Source of the DNA: Pyrocephalus nanus
Taxonomy: Eukaryota; Chordata; Aves; Passeriformes; Tyrannidae
Length of the DNA stretch: 64,000 nt
Assembly (NCBI GenBank): GCA_038380795.1
Contig: CM076259.1
Span: forward strand, 78,065,724-78,129,723
Reading direction: 5' to 3'
In this document: one piece after another, positions 41,167 to 51,100 of the stretch
How the letters are laid out: every line of letters begins with the position of its first letter
How positions within the stretch are numbered: position 1 is the first letter of the stretch
Notes under the pieces: generated by a model
Databases searched by the model: none
What the model was told of the DNA's origin: nothing
Seen by the model: only the letters and a program-made list of their open reading frames with translations
Translations under genes and position numbers: made by a program

Positions 41167-42321
41167 TTTAGATATATAAAATGTATGTGTACCTTTACTT
41201 AAAAAATACTGGGGTTGGTGCAGTTTTAAGTAGGATTACATTCCTCCTGTTTCCACATATAAAGGGATGCTTTGACCACAGAAAATCCACTCTGAAACTC
41301 AAAGAGGGTATGTGCTACCAGCAGTGTTCAGTCCAAATATGAGATGAGACACCAATGAGGGGAGCAGAGGAATGGTACGACTGGACAAATGTGTGTGACT
41401 GGTGAGAATCTCTACAAATTGGTAGTTCAGCTGTTGTCATTTGTTCTCCAAATGAGAGTTTTAAGAGGAAGGACAAGTTAGTTGGACTGGCACGTTTGTA
41501 GGGAGCTGTTTCTGGCACAGTTGCAATGGAGAAAGCAGGAATATATGTACTTGAAAAATAAGTGAAAAACTCCAGGATCATGGCTGAACTGAAAGCAGCA
41601 GTAGAGGAATCCTTCCATTTTATCTGGTCAGTTTTGCAGGAGGTGGTACAAGCAGCAAGAGAGAAAACAGTGTAATCCCAGCAACTGGACAGTGAAGCAA
41701 ACCCTGGAGCCACCTCAGTGTGTGAGGTTTCTGGTTTTCAAAGTACAGTTAGTCCTGCCAACCTGACTTCTGGCACTCCATTCCAGCTGTGGAGAGACCT
41801 CCTCCAGAAGGGACACAGCTCCTCACGGGTCCCGCTGCTTTTCCCACTGAAGGCAGCTTATAAATCCCCATGGCATGGGAGCACACCACCTTCCTGCAGA
41901 AACAAGTGTCTTGCATAAAGGAGGTGGATCCAGAGCTTGTGCTTGTCCCTCACTGCTTGTGGACAGGAGAGGCACGTGTGTACCTCTGAGAAGAAGATTG
42001 TTGCCCACGTCACCTGGCCTGATCAATCACACCAGGACTTGTTACTTGGCCACAAGAAGCTTTTATTTTTGGTAGATATGTGCATTTTTACATTACAGTA
42101 TTTTACTGGGTTACAAGATGCCTTACAAATATTATGTGTGAATGCAATAGCTTCAATTGAGGACAATTTAAAGCACAGACTGAAGAGGTATGTTGCACAG
42201 CACAGGGATTTTACTAGCAAATAATATGTGACTGCAACCAGGAGCTGTTGTCCCCCAGTGCTCTCCTGGAAATTTTTGCTTTTAGCTGAAAGCATAAGTT
42301 GAGAACCACTGCTGAGGGAAA

Positions 42322-42925
42322 AATCAATGCTGTTCGAGCTCTGTCCAACCCCCCTGCCATGGGCAGGGACACCTTCCACTAGACCAAGTCTCAGAGTTCC
42401 ATCCAACCAGCCCTTGAACACTTCCAGGGGTCAGACATCCACAGCTTCTCTGGGCGACCTGTTCCAGTGTCTCTCCCCCCTCACAGTAAAGAATTTCATC
42501 CTAATATTTTAATTAAACCTGCACTCTTTCAGTTTGAAGCCATTCTCCCTTGTCCTGTCGCTACATGCTCTTGTCAAGAGTCCCTCTCCAGCCTTCTTGT
42601 ATGCTTTAGGGTACCTACCTTTCCAGTACTGTTCAGGTACTGGAGGGCTGCTCTAAGGTCTCCCTGAATTCCTCTCCAGGCTGAACAACCCCAACTCTCT
42701 CATCCTATCTTCATAGGAGAGGTGCTCCAGACCTTGTATCATCTTCATGGCCCTCCTCTGGACTTAATCCAACAGGTCGATGTATTTGCAGTACTGGGGA
42801 CCCCAGAGCTGGATGCAGTACTCCAGGTAGGATCTCCCCAGAGTGGAACAGAGGGACAAAAATCACCTCCCTTGGCCTGCTGGCCATGCTGCTTTTGATG
42901 CAGCCCAGGACATTCTTTTGATTCA
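42322..42925 (-). mobile_element. CR1 LINE 3' fragment
   Basis: The minus strand carries the last part of CR1 ORF2 and its 3' region. On the + strand it shows the well-known antisense landmarks: CCCCTGCCATGGGCAGGGAC, then CCTTGAACACTTCCAGG, GGTGCTCCAGACC with CTTCATGGCCCTCCTCTGGA, and GCAGTACTCCAGGTAGG. The 5' truncation is at the high-coordinate end, where it meets a TA-rich repeat. No long intact frame remains. Confidence 0.92.
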
Positions 42926-42930
42926 GCCAG

Positions 42931-43003
42931 TATGTATATAAAGCATAGTAAATATATAGTGTATATATATATAGTATATCCTATGTATATGTATATATAT
43001 GTT
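42931..43003. repeat. (TA)n-rich microsatellite
   Basis: TATATA and TATGTATA units directly beside the truncated 5' end of the CR1 copy and just before a CpG-rich block. Confidence 0.9.
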
Positions 43004-43139
43004 ACCTGTACGTGTTGTGCGTCCACAAAGTGTACTCTTTGCCTTAGATGAAAGTGCAGTTTTCTCTTCTTACAAAACAGCATGGCAGCAACAGGCTGCA
43101 GAACACCCAAGAAATACCCGTGCACTGTGCAGTACTAAC

Positions 43140-43520
43140 TCTGCGTGGAATGCCTTTGGATCCCAGTGTGCTATCTCGCGCTTCCCAGACAATCCACAGC
43201 CGCGCGGCTTGCCAAAGGCGCCACGTTCCTGTGGGGCAGCAGTTGCGGGGAGGGAGCACCGGCTGCGCCGCTCGTTATTTTCTTGGATTCGTGTGCGCGT
43301 CTTGAACACCGAACAAAGGTTTCGACTCCCTCTTTCGGCAGGAACCGGTGTTGTCCCTCTCGCCCTGTGGCACCGTCGGGGTGGGCTCTGCGCCCTGGGG
43401 GCTCTCTCCGACACAGGTATCCTGGCCCTGGGCAGCAGCCGGGAAGCGTCGGGGGTTTGCACCCCGGGGGGGGGTGGAGGCAAGGCAGGAGCAGCAGCCA
43501 AGCAGCGTCAGGGGAGAGGT
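43140..43520. promoter_or_regulatory. CpG-rich block, possible CpG-island promoter
   Basis: GC-rich sequence with many CpG dinucleotides (for example CCGCGCGGC near 43.2 kb, TGCGCCGCTCG near 43.27 kb, GTGTGCGCGTC near 43.3 kb) in otherwise CpG-poor surroundings. Open frames of 120 to 175 codons overlap here on both strands in several frames. That is expected in GC-rich DNA with few stops, and none resembles a known protein. The block may be a promoter for an unrecognised transcript between UBAC2 and the receptor. Strand cannot be decided. Confidence 0.45.
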
Positions 43521-43532
43521 ATTTGAAAGACA

Positions 43533-43655
43533 CGCAGCTATTGCACTTACGGACAGGTTTAGTGGTGGCCTTGGCAGTGCTCAGTTAATGGTTGGACTCG
43601 ATGATCTCAGAGGTCTTTTCCAACATCATAAATGACTCTGGGATTCTGTGCTGCT
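43533..43655 (+). mobile_element. CR1 LINE extreme 3' end
   Basis: About 120 bases of sense CR1 3' end: GGTTTAGTGGTGGCCTTGGC, GTTGGACTCGATGATCTCAG, TCTTTTCCAAC and the terminal GGGATTCTGTG. It lies on the far side of the CpG-rich block from the antisense CR1 copy. Confidence 0.9.
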
Positions 43656-45769
43656 CTGATTCCAAGGGTTTGCCGGTGGGTCAAAGCGTGGCAGAGGGCA
43701 GGAGCTGCTGGGCCAGGGGGCACAGTGAGCATCATGTGAGGAGCTTGGACTGAGCGGGTGAATGATGAAGTGCAGAAAAAGTGTTACTGTGCCTGTAGAC
43801 AAAATGCTCTGTATGGTTTCTCTTCAGTTTTAGTGAAATGCTCCATTTTCAAGCAGCCAACAAGCTGGCCCAGGTGAGCAAGCTAGTCTGGGCAATACAG
43901 GTTCCTTAGCGTTCTCCTTTGCCCAGAGTACTCCTGACCCATTCTGCCCAAGTCCCTTCCCTCTCCATCCCATGGATGTTCCCTCAGCTCCAGCTAATTG
44001 CCTGCTGTCCTTGGGTGGGTATTTTAGAAAGCAAAGGGTCCAAGGCTGGCATCCATCCAGAGGAGGGAGGCCAGATCCCTCCTGCATTTGGCAGCACTGA
44101 ACCCACCTGTTCACCTATTTCCTACTCCAAAGGCATCTACTGGTGCTAAGATGATGAAAGGTGGAGTCAAGTACATTTTAGAAAAACAGAGTCAAATAAG
44201 GACCAAACAAGGTTATGTTTATATCAGACCACTGATATCCTTATATTATTCCATCCCAGCTCTTCCTTGTCCATTGTACCATGTCTTTTAGGACAAAGGC
44301 TCTCTGCAGTCCAGACCTGCTTTGAGGAGAGCTCTGATAGTCTCTGGAAAGGACATACTGGAGTTCCATTTCACTGGAATTATTTTAGGCATCCCTCTTA
44401 GTCAGCCTTCAGGATGCTACAGTTACCTATACCATAAGTAAAACCATCATCATCCAAAATCTTATTCATGCATATTTAAAACAATAAAGGACTGCATGTG
44501 ACTATTATTAACTTTCTAGGCATAATATTACCTTAAAGAATTATTTGTATTTATCAAAAGTCCATTCATGAAACTTCTTCAGGTATACTTTTCAGCAAAA
44601 TAAAGCAGCTTTTTTTTTCCCTCTTCAAGTCTGTGCATGTCTCTGTCCCTTCCAACCTCAAGAAAAAGGCCAGACATCCCAGAAACTAAAATCCTACATG
44701 TGTTTGTGGGTTTTTTTCGTAGTCCAGTGACTTCAGAAAACAGCCAACTTTCTCCTTGTTTCACAGGTACAAACCTCAACAGGAGCCTGATGGCTCAGGA
44801 CTCTTCCTCTCACTCTGGCAATAGTTCCCCTTACCTTGCTTTTAGCAAAGCTCTTGGACTTGTCAGGGCTCTGGCTTCAAGCAAACGTCAGTCAAGGTCA
44901 CATAAGGCCACTCTTGGACCTCATCCTCTTGTCCCTATTCCTCCACTCCCTTCAAATTAAGGAGTGGTGGAAAGGTTTCTCCAGTGAGTACATCCAGGGC
45001 AGGTTTGCAGCCATGGGGCCAAGCTGGGAGCCAGGCCATCCCCACTATCCCCTTCCTTGCAGTGGGTCCTGGAGTGACTGCAGTGCCCTCAGGTGTAAGG
45101 AAGGGCATTCTGGGGAAGAAGCAGCCACCCAAGTGGGAGGACACAGGCAGCAGCACAGCCTTACCCCTCTCATTTGAGGAAGGGCTTTTCCAGCAGCTCC
45201 CACAGGCCCCGTGTTTACTGTTTACCCTGTGCAGAGTCTGGGTACAGGAGCGGGATGCTGGGCAGGAAGAGAGCAGAGCTGCTGTTTGTTGGTCATGGGA
45301 AGGAGCTATAGGCTGTCTTCTGCATGGAAGTAACATCCCAGACTTCTCCTGAAGTGCTCCAGGGCAGTGCAGGGAAAGGAGGCAGAGGGGCAGCCATAGT
45401 GGTTACCAGCAGCCCCCAGATCCACGGGGGATGTGGGACAGGCATGGGAAAAGGGTGCAGTGCAATGCTGGGAAAGCTCCAGCTGCATTTGCCAGCCAGA
45501 GCAGCTGCATTAGTTGCCTCCTCTGGGGCTGGGATGAAAATGTGTCTCTGTGTGCCCCAGGACGGCAGGTGCAAGTGTAGCAGTGCTGAGCACAGGCCTG
45601 TGCAGAGCCAGGCAGAGCTGTGTCCCAGACGGGTTGGCTTTGTGGGAGCCCCTGGCTCTAGGCATGGGAGCAAGGAAGCTTGTTGAAGGTGCTGGTCCTG
45701 CAGCTCAACTCTGGCTCCTGCTATCAGGGATGGTCCATAGGCCAGAGGAACAGGGAATGGGTTGTGCTA
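43656..45769. other. Intergenic region and 3' flank of the receptor gene
   Basis: Unique sequence, GC-richer from about 44.9 kb towards the receptor. The minus-strand 3' untranslated region of the receptor must lie here. I could not place a clear AATAAA on the minus strand close to the stop. Open frames near 45.0-45.7 kb on both strands overlap each other and are not recognisable. Confidence 0.5.
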
Positions 45770-46828
45770 CTAGACGGAGGTGGAGCCAGGGGGCTGGCTG
45801 TTGCTGTTGCTCTCAGAGGGGGTCTTGGCAGTGGAGGAGGTAGCCAGTGAGCCGCTATTCCTGAAGATGCGGAGCAGCCTCCGCTTGTAGCCTCGGAAGG
45901 CGAAGAAGTAGATGATGGGGTCGATGCAGCAGTTGAAATTCATGAACGCCACAGTGACTTGCAGGGACATCTTGAAGGCTTGCTGCTCCTGGCAGGATGG
46001 TTGGTAGAGGATCTTCCTGACCATGAACTGGACAATATTGAGGTGGTAGGGACTGAAGCAGAGCAGGACAGCCAGCAGCACCACCAGGATGACAGTGAAG
46101 GCCCGGTGGTGGTGCCCATTCTTCACTGTCAGTGGGTTCTCCTTGGCTGTCTGGCAGAGCTTGAGGTTAATCCTCACGTAGCACACCAAGATGATGCCAA
46201 CAGGCAGAAAGAAGCCAATCACGCAGGCCACCAGGAGCAGGTAGGGCAGCTTGGGAATCTCCTCGAAGTTGAAGTACTCCATGCACGTCAGCTTGTCCCC
46301 CATCCTCCGTGTCATGGGCCGCAGAAGCAGTGGTGCTGTCTGCAGGAACACCAGGGACCAGATGAGGACACAGATGCTCCTGGCACGGCTCATCTTCCGA
46401 ATCCTGCCGGGGTGCCTGGTGCGCACCACGGCAATGTAGCGGTCCACGCTCACACAGGTCATGAAGTAGATGCTCACATAAGTGTTCATGTAGAAAATGA
46501 AAGCTGTGGCCCGGCAGAACCAGTCCCCAAAAGGCCAATCAGACTCCAGGATGTAGTAGGCAATCCTGCCTGGCAGTGCCAGGGTGAAGAGGGCATCGGA
46601 GAGGGCCAGGTTCACCAGGTAGAGGTTGGTGGAGTTGAGTTTCTTCTTCCTGCGCTGGAAGGTGATACAGAGAGCCAGGACATTCCCGCAGGCGCCAAAC
46701 ACCAGCAGGCTGGTGTAGAAGAGGGAGAAGGTGACTTTGGTAGAGAAGTGGTGGTTGTGCACGTTGCAGCTGCTTTGGTTTCCAGAGGTGAGGTTGGTGG
46801 GCGGGAACATGGACTCCACAACAGCCAT
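45770..46828 (-). CDS. GPR183: GPR183/EBI2-family oxysterol receptor (class A GPCR)
   Basis: Intact single-exon frame of 352 aa, start in good context (G at -3, G at +4), TAG stop. GPR183 is a plasma-membrane Gi-coupled receptor for 7alpha,25-dihydroxycholesterol that guides B cells and other leukocytes. Visible class A landmarks are N-glycosylation sites N12 and N17, TM1 N49 in GNVLAL, TM2 D78 in LALSD, the C105-C182 disulphide pair, DRY at 129-131, W157, P209 in TM5, CFSP at 257-260 and DPIIY at 303-307, followed by a Ser/Thr-rich tail. The extracellular loop and TM4-5 text (TCMEYFNFEE, TAKENPLT) is typical of EBI2. Residues matching human ligand contacts R87, Y112, Y116 and Y260 are present as R88, Y113, Y117 and Y261. 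Codon third positions are GC-rich, unlike the UBAC2 exons. Identity to human looks only moderate by eye, so it may be a paralogue (GPR183-like) and not the strict orthologue. Confidence 0.9.
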   Translation of the reverse strand: MAVVESMFPPTNLTSGNQSSCNVHNHHFSTKVTFSLFYTSLLVFGACGNVLALCITFQRRKKKLNSTNLYLVNLALSDALFTLALPGRIAYYILESDWPFGDWFCRATAFIFYMNTYVSIYFMTCVSVDRYIAVVRTRHPGRIRKMSRARSICVLIWSLVFLQTAPLLLRPMTRRMGDKLTCMEYFNFEEIPKLPYLLLVACVIGFFLPVGIILVCYVRINLKLCQTAKENPLTVKNGHHHRAFTVILVVLLAVLLCFSPYHLNIVQFMVRKILYQPSCQEQQAFKMSLQVTVAFMNFNCCIDPIIYFFAFRGYKRRLLRIFRNSGSLATSSTAKTPSESNSNSQPPGSTSV

Positions 46829-47254
46829 TTCTGTGGTGCCTCACAGGATCTTACCCTCTCCCTTGGAATAAGAACAGACATGAAACTAGCATCCTTAGAG
46901 CTGGCCCCCATCACAAAGCAAAAGGTCTGTACCCTGCTCCTGCCACCCCCCTGGCAGCACACAGCTCGAGTCATTTGGAAAAATGCTTCTCTTGTGATTT
47001 TGGTGTGAGCATCTCAACAGAGGCTGTGACTCATTCATCTAAGTGTTCTCAGTCTTCTTATCACCAGCTCCTCTTATTTTTGGTTGTTTGTTTGGTTGGG
47101 TTTTTTGGTAAGTCCAGTCCATACAAGAGAGGACTGGGGATACTGGGAAGGGAAACTGTCTGTCACAAAAGGAAGGTCCCCAACTCCTCTGGTGGCAGTC
47201 ATGTAGTTTACTTTTCACTGTGAGGGGAATGGGGAGCTTCATTGAGAAAGTGGA

Positions 47255-47282
47255 GGGACCAGGGGACCGGGAGGGGGGGGGG
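47255..47282 (+). other. G-quadruplex-capable motif
   Basis: Four G runs (GGG, GGGG, GGG, then a run of ten G) with loops of four, three and one bases on the + strand, between the receptor start and its CpG-rich block. The pattern fits the usual G4 rule. Formation in the cell is not known. Confidence 0.6.
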
Positions 47283-47417
47283 CCTGAGGCGACCAGATTG
47301 CAGAGATGCTGAGGAGCACCTTCGCAACCCTCCAGCGGGACCAAAGAGGGACCGAAACTGAAGAAATTCAAAGAGAGGAAATAAACTAACCTTCCCCGAT
47401 AAAAACCCAAGCCTTAT

Positions 47418-47486
47418 TAAAAAACAAAACAAATCAAAAACAAACAAACAAACAAAACAAAACAAAAAACCAAACCAAAACATAAC
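47418..47486. repeat. (CAAA)n/(CAAAA)n simple repeat
   Basis: A-rich simple repeat of CAAA and CAAAA units on the + strand, directly beside the CpG-rich block. Confidence 0.9.
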
Positions 47487-47730
47487 ATCCTTTTCCAAAA
47501 ATCCCGAGCGCCGTTCCCGTTGACTCAGGCAGCTGGGAACACTCCCGCTAGCGACCCCCCAGCGCCCCGCACGCCCTCCCGCCGCTCGCCCTGCCTTGGG
47601 CACCCCGAGGACAGCGGGGTCCCCTCCGCCGCGGGGCTGCAGCAGCTCCCGCGACCCGCCCCCCGCCCGCCGCTCACCGCACGCTGCCACCGCCGGGCTC
47701 CGCTCCGCGGCAGCCGCCGCACCGGGCGGG

Positions 47731-47771
47731 ACGGGATGGACGGACGGACGGACGGACGGATGGACAGACGG
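47731..47771. repeat. (GGAC)n microsatellite
   Basis: About seven GGAC units, with GGAT and GGACA variants, embedded in the CpG-rich block. Each unit contributes a CpG. Confidence 0.92.
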
Positions 47772-47874
47772 CGCTGCCTCCCGCGGTCGTAGGCGACTCC
47801 CGAGGGGCTGAGATGCTCACACGCACACGCACGAATGAGAAATCGGGGGCTCCAACCTGGGAGCAGAGGTGCCA

Positions 47875-47917
47875 CCGCCTCCTCCTCCTCTTCTTCCTCC
47901 TCTTCCTCCTCCTCCTT
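47875..47917. repeat. (CCT/TCC)n pyrimidine tract
   Basis: A CTCCTC/TTCC pure pyrimidine stretch at the edge of the CpG-rich block. The strand asymmetry suits triplex-forming or promoter-type polypurine sequence. Confidence 0.9.
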
Positions 47918-48042
47918 GCCCACTTTTGAGGGGCGGCGGACGCGGAGCCTCTTGCCCTCGCCCTGCGCTCGGGCTCCCCGGCCGTGTTAGCGCCTCCCGG
48001 GATTCGCTCACATTACAAAAGCACCGTGAGGTTTGGGGTTTG

Positions 48043-48050
<8 letters not shown>

Positions 48051-48089
<39 letters not shown>

Positions 48090-48097
48090 CTTTTTTT
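48051..48097. repeat. Long poly-T tract (39 T, one C, then 7 T)
   Basis: A long homopolymer just outside the CpG-rich block. It could be the poly(A) tail of a retrocopy in minus orientation, but I recognise no gene next to it. Such lengths are error-prone in assemblies. Confidence 0.9.
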
Positions 48098-48109
48098 CTC
48101 TTAGGGTTA

Positions 48110-51100
48110 GTAAAACCGTGTGTTCTTTCTGGGTGGGGTTTTTTTTCTTTCGGTGTGTGAGAGGCATGCTTCTGCTGCCGCGGGAGATATTCTCAGTAGT
48201 GGCTGTGCTGGAGAAGATAAATGACTGTACCTGCGCGGCAATCGCTCCCGACATCTAAGCCGACTTCGGGTTTTACTCCGAAAAGTTTTACAAGGATGCA
48301 AAACGCAACTGAACAATGAAAACAGCCTCATCTCTGGTTCACGTGCAGCCCAGAGGGCTCACCCCTGCAACACGTTCGTATGGCCACGGCAGCGTGATCG
48401 TACCATCGCACCTTCCCAACAAAGTTGTGGCAAATCTCCTACAGAGCTTATTGTGCCTGTGGCCAAAGCAAGACACGCTGTACGTGGCTCCCCAGGCTGT
48501 GGTGAAGCCCAGCTTTGCCTTTCATACACACATGAAGAGACCACCAGGCACAGCTCCCTCCTTAGGGCAGAGGCTGAGTGGAACAAGGCAATTTGCCCTT
48601 AGTGGGGAAAAACTGTTGTTAGTAAGGTGACATATTGTGCAGTGAATGCTGGGCAAAGCCCCTTGTCTCAGCTGGAGTTCTCGGGGCGGGCTCTGCCCCC
48701 ACAGGGTGCATAGCAGTGGAGGGCTGTGATTTACCCCATGGCCCTATGTGTATGCAGAGAGTACTTTCCTTCCCAGCACTTCCTAGAATGTTTGCAGAAG
48801 CGCAGCCTACCCTGTGACCGGCAGGACGGTCTTCCCCACAGTGGCTATTTTACTGGAGAACACTGGGGTTCTCAAATCCCAAGAGGATTTTTTTTATGCC
48901 CTTTTTAGTGGTTTTAGGTTGTTGGGTTTTCAGTAGTGGTGGTGATGATCTTGCTTATTTCCTTTTTTTCCCCTCCCAAAAACTCCTCATTCACTAGGAA
49001 ATTCCCATCATGAGGCATTCAGGATGCTACTGAAAAGTACTGAAGCCAAGAAATGTCAAGGTTAAGATTACAGTTAAGACAAACTTATATTTCCCTCTGA
49101 GCTAGTAAAGCTCAACTAATTATTTAACTGCATATTATTTCTACTGTTTTAAAACAGTGATATCAAATGCAGTACTAATCTGTGTACCCATGTACCATGA
49201 GTCATTTGTATAGAAATTACACAGTCTATGATATTGCCATGGATTTACTACAAGTTGAAGATACCTAGCAAGAGTAATAGTGAAAATCTGCTAACAAGCA
49301 TCTGTTAATGGAGATACTTCTGTTGCATGGGGGGTTATATCACACAGAGGGAAAGGTCTACTAGTAATAGAATAACTGCTGGGTAAATTATTAAAAATAT
49401 TCTTTCGTAAGATGGGGATTTTCTACATGCACATCTGTCAAGACTTAAGCTAATCAGACTTGCGTGGGGCTCAAATGTTGTTGAGCTGTTTCAGCATGAC
49501 GGTGAAAAAACAGCCAATGGATGTAACAGTAGAGAAGTGTTATCTCTACAGAAACCCCAAGCCCACACCGGTGAGTGGATTCAGGGCTGTCCTGTCATCT
49601 ATGTAAAGCTCTGCATGACAAACAGCTGCAGCTGAAATCAATACTGGCCACACAAATTCAGGGTCACTGTGGCACTGACGGGGCTTCTGTCTGCCCTCCT
49701 TACACTCTCTCATATGAGAGTTGCATCTCCACAGATTAACACCGTCAAGGAAACAAATCTGGGACGAAGCTGGGCAAAATGCCATTGGCTTCCAGACAGG
49801 TGCCCCCAATGCCTGGGGCCGGTCGCCATCAGCATGGCCCGGTGATGACGGATGGGGCAGTTTGTGATGCAAATTCATGCTCGGGACTTTTCGGAGCAAA
49901 CATCCCCCATATACAATCCCTCCCGTCCCTTGGGCTCTGAGGGCACGCAGGCACCAAAAAATGAGCTGCAGATCCCAGAAGGGGAATCACATGCTGACAA
50001 CCCAGCAGCAGCAGCACCCGGCACCTGCCTGGGCGTGGGGGGTTTCTCATGGGAGCCAGTGGGAGTGGGACGGCATCGCTATGTCAAAAGGGGGCCAGAG
50101 TAAAGTGAGATCCGAAGGGTCTCAGCCTCTGCGCAGAGAAGGGAGATGGCCCAAGTGGCAACACCAGCCTTAAAACAGATTGAGGAGCCCAAAGTTCAAG
50201 GTGACAACCTCATCCAGGGGCTTGGGAATAAGGAGGAGGGAAAACAGTGCTCTCTGCCTGATTTTATTTTTCTTTTTGCAATGCAGAAGAAAGGAAGTGG
50301 GTTCTTCTTTTGTGCAAAACATGCTCCTGCCCTGTGTGCAGCAGGTGCTGTGCTACAGGAGTGCAGCCCAGCTCCACCCGTTTGCACGGCCCCGCCAAGC
50401 CCAGCGCTGCTGAACTGCTGCACTGCAGGCAACAGCTCCTTTGGGTGGGGGAGAGGGGCTGAGGGGACCCGCTTCCCGGCTGGGGGAACCCAATTCCTGC
50501 CTCTGCAACACGGGGTGAGCTGAGAAGGGATCCCTTGGGACAGTGCAGAGAAGCTCTGTCCAGCCCAGGCTGCAGCCATCTCATTTAGGAGATATTGGAC
50601 TTCACTGAACCCAGTGGCTGGATGGAATGTGGTATGAGATTTGAGTAGTGAGGTTCTACTTCAAAACTGGGACCAGATTTTCTTCTGTTGTGTCCATGTT
50701 GGCACAAAGACAGTTTTCCTTGGGCCTGGCAAGGACTGCACAGAATACCACAGCCTGGGTACTCATCTAGGGCGAAGTGGGACCTCCTGTCCCGGAGTGT
50801 CCCTGCTGCCAGGGACCCAGCTAAGGCACAGGGGATACCCCTGTGGGAGTCCTGTGCAAATACTCAGCATGGAGGTTCTCTTTTCTGAAAATGCATCACA
50901 GTCATTCACCATGACGTGACTCCAGAGAGGCAGCCACCTCCATGCTACCTCCCAGAGCCAGATGTTGGGTATTTCAGGACAGATGTGCACCTCCAAGTCA
51001 CTGCAGCTCCTCTCTCACATCATCCTCACAGAGGACGCTGGTCTCTGCAGTCCCACGAAGGCTCCACGCGGTCTCCTTTCCCTCCTGGAGACTTCATCAC

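Larger units (their letters stand above)
38125..42321. other. Intergenic region between UBAC2 and CR1 cluster
   Basis: AT-rich sequence with several dinucleotide and TA/CATG simple repeats. An open frame of 132 codons on the minus strand (41315-41713) has no recognisable domain and is AT-neutral. I treat it as chance. I see no gene here. Confidence 0.6.
46829..47489 (-). other. Receptor 5' flank, possible 5' UTR and intron
   Basis: Sequence between the receptor start codon and the CpG-rich block. Human GPR183 has a non-coding first exon and a coding second exon, so part of this is probably UTR or intron. On the minus strand there is a pyrimidine-rich CTCTCTTTGAATTTCTTCAG acceptor-like stretch ending near 47359, and a GGGTAAGA donor-like site near 46850. 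Their use is not shown. Confidence 0.4.
47490..47990 (-). promoter_or_regulatory. CpG-island-like block, likely receptor promoter
   Basis: Very GC-rich with frequent CpG (CCGCGGGGC near 47.63 kb, CCGCTCCGCGG near 47.70 kb, CCGCCGCACCGGGCGGGACGG near 47.72 kb). It lies about 0.7 kb upstream of the receptor ATG. This position suits the promoter and untranslated first exon of the minus-strand gene. A promoter firing the other way is also possible. Confidence 0.55.

Noticed and set aside
41315..41713. 132-codon minus frame
   Set aside because: No recognised domain, no start context or promoter evidence, and composition like the surroundings.
42999..43635. Six or more overlapping frames of 71 to 175 codons on both strands
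   Set aside because: All lie in a CpG-rich block with few stops, run into TA repeat or CR1 sequence, and match no family.
45959..47008. 349-codon frame on the + strand
   Set aside because: It lies antisense over the receptor gene. GC-rich codon use of the real gene leaves few stops on the other strand, and the translation resembles no protein.
48101..48110. TTAGGGTTAG telomere-like motif
   Set aside because: Fewer than two repeat units, next to a T tract. Chance is enough.
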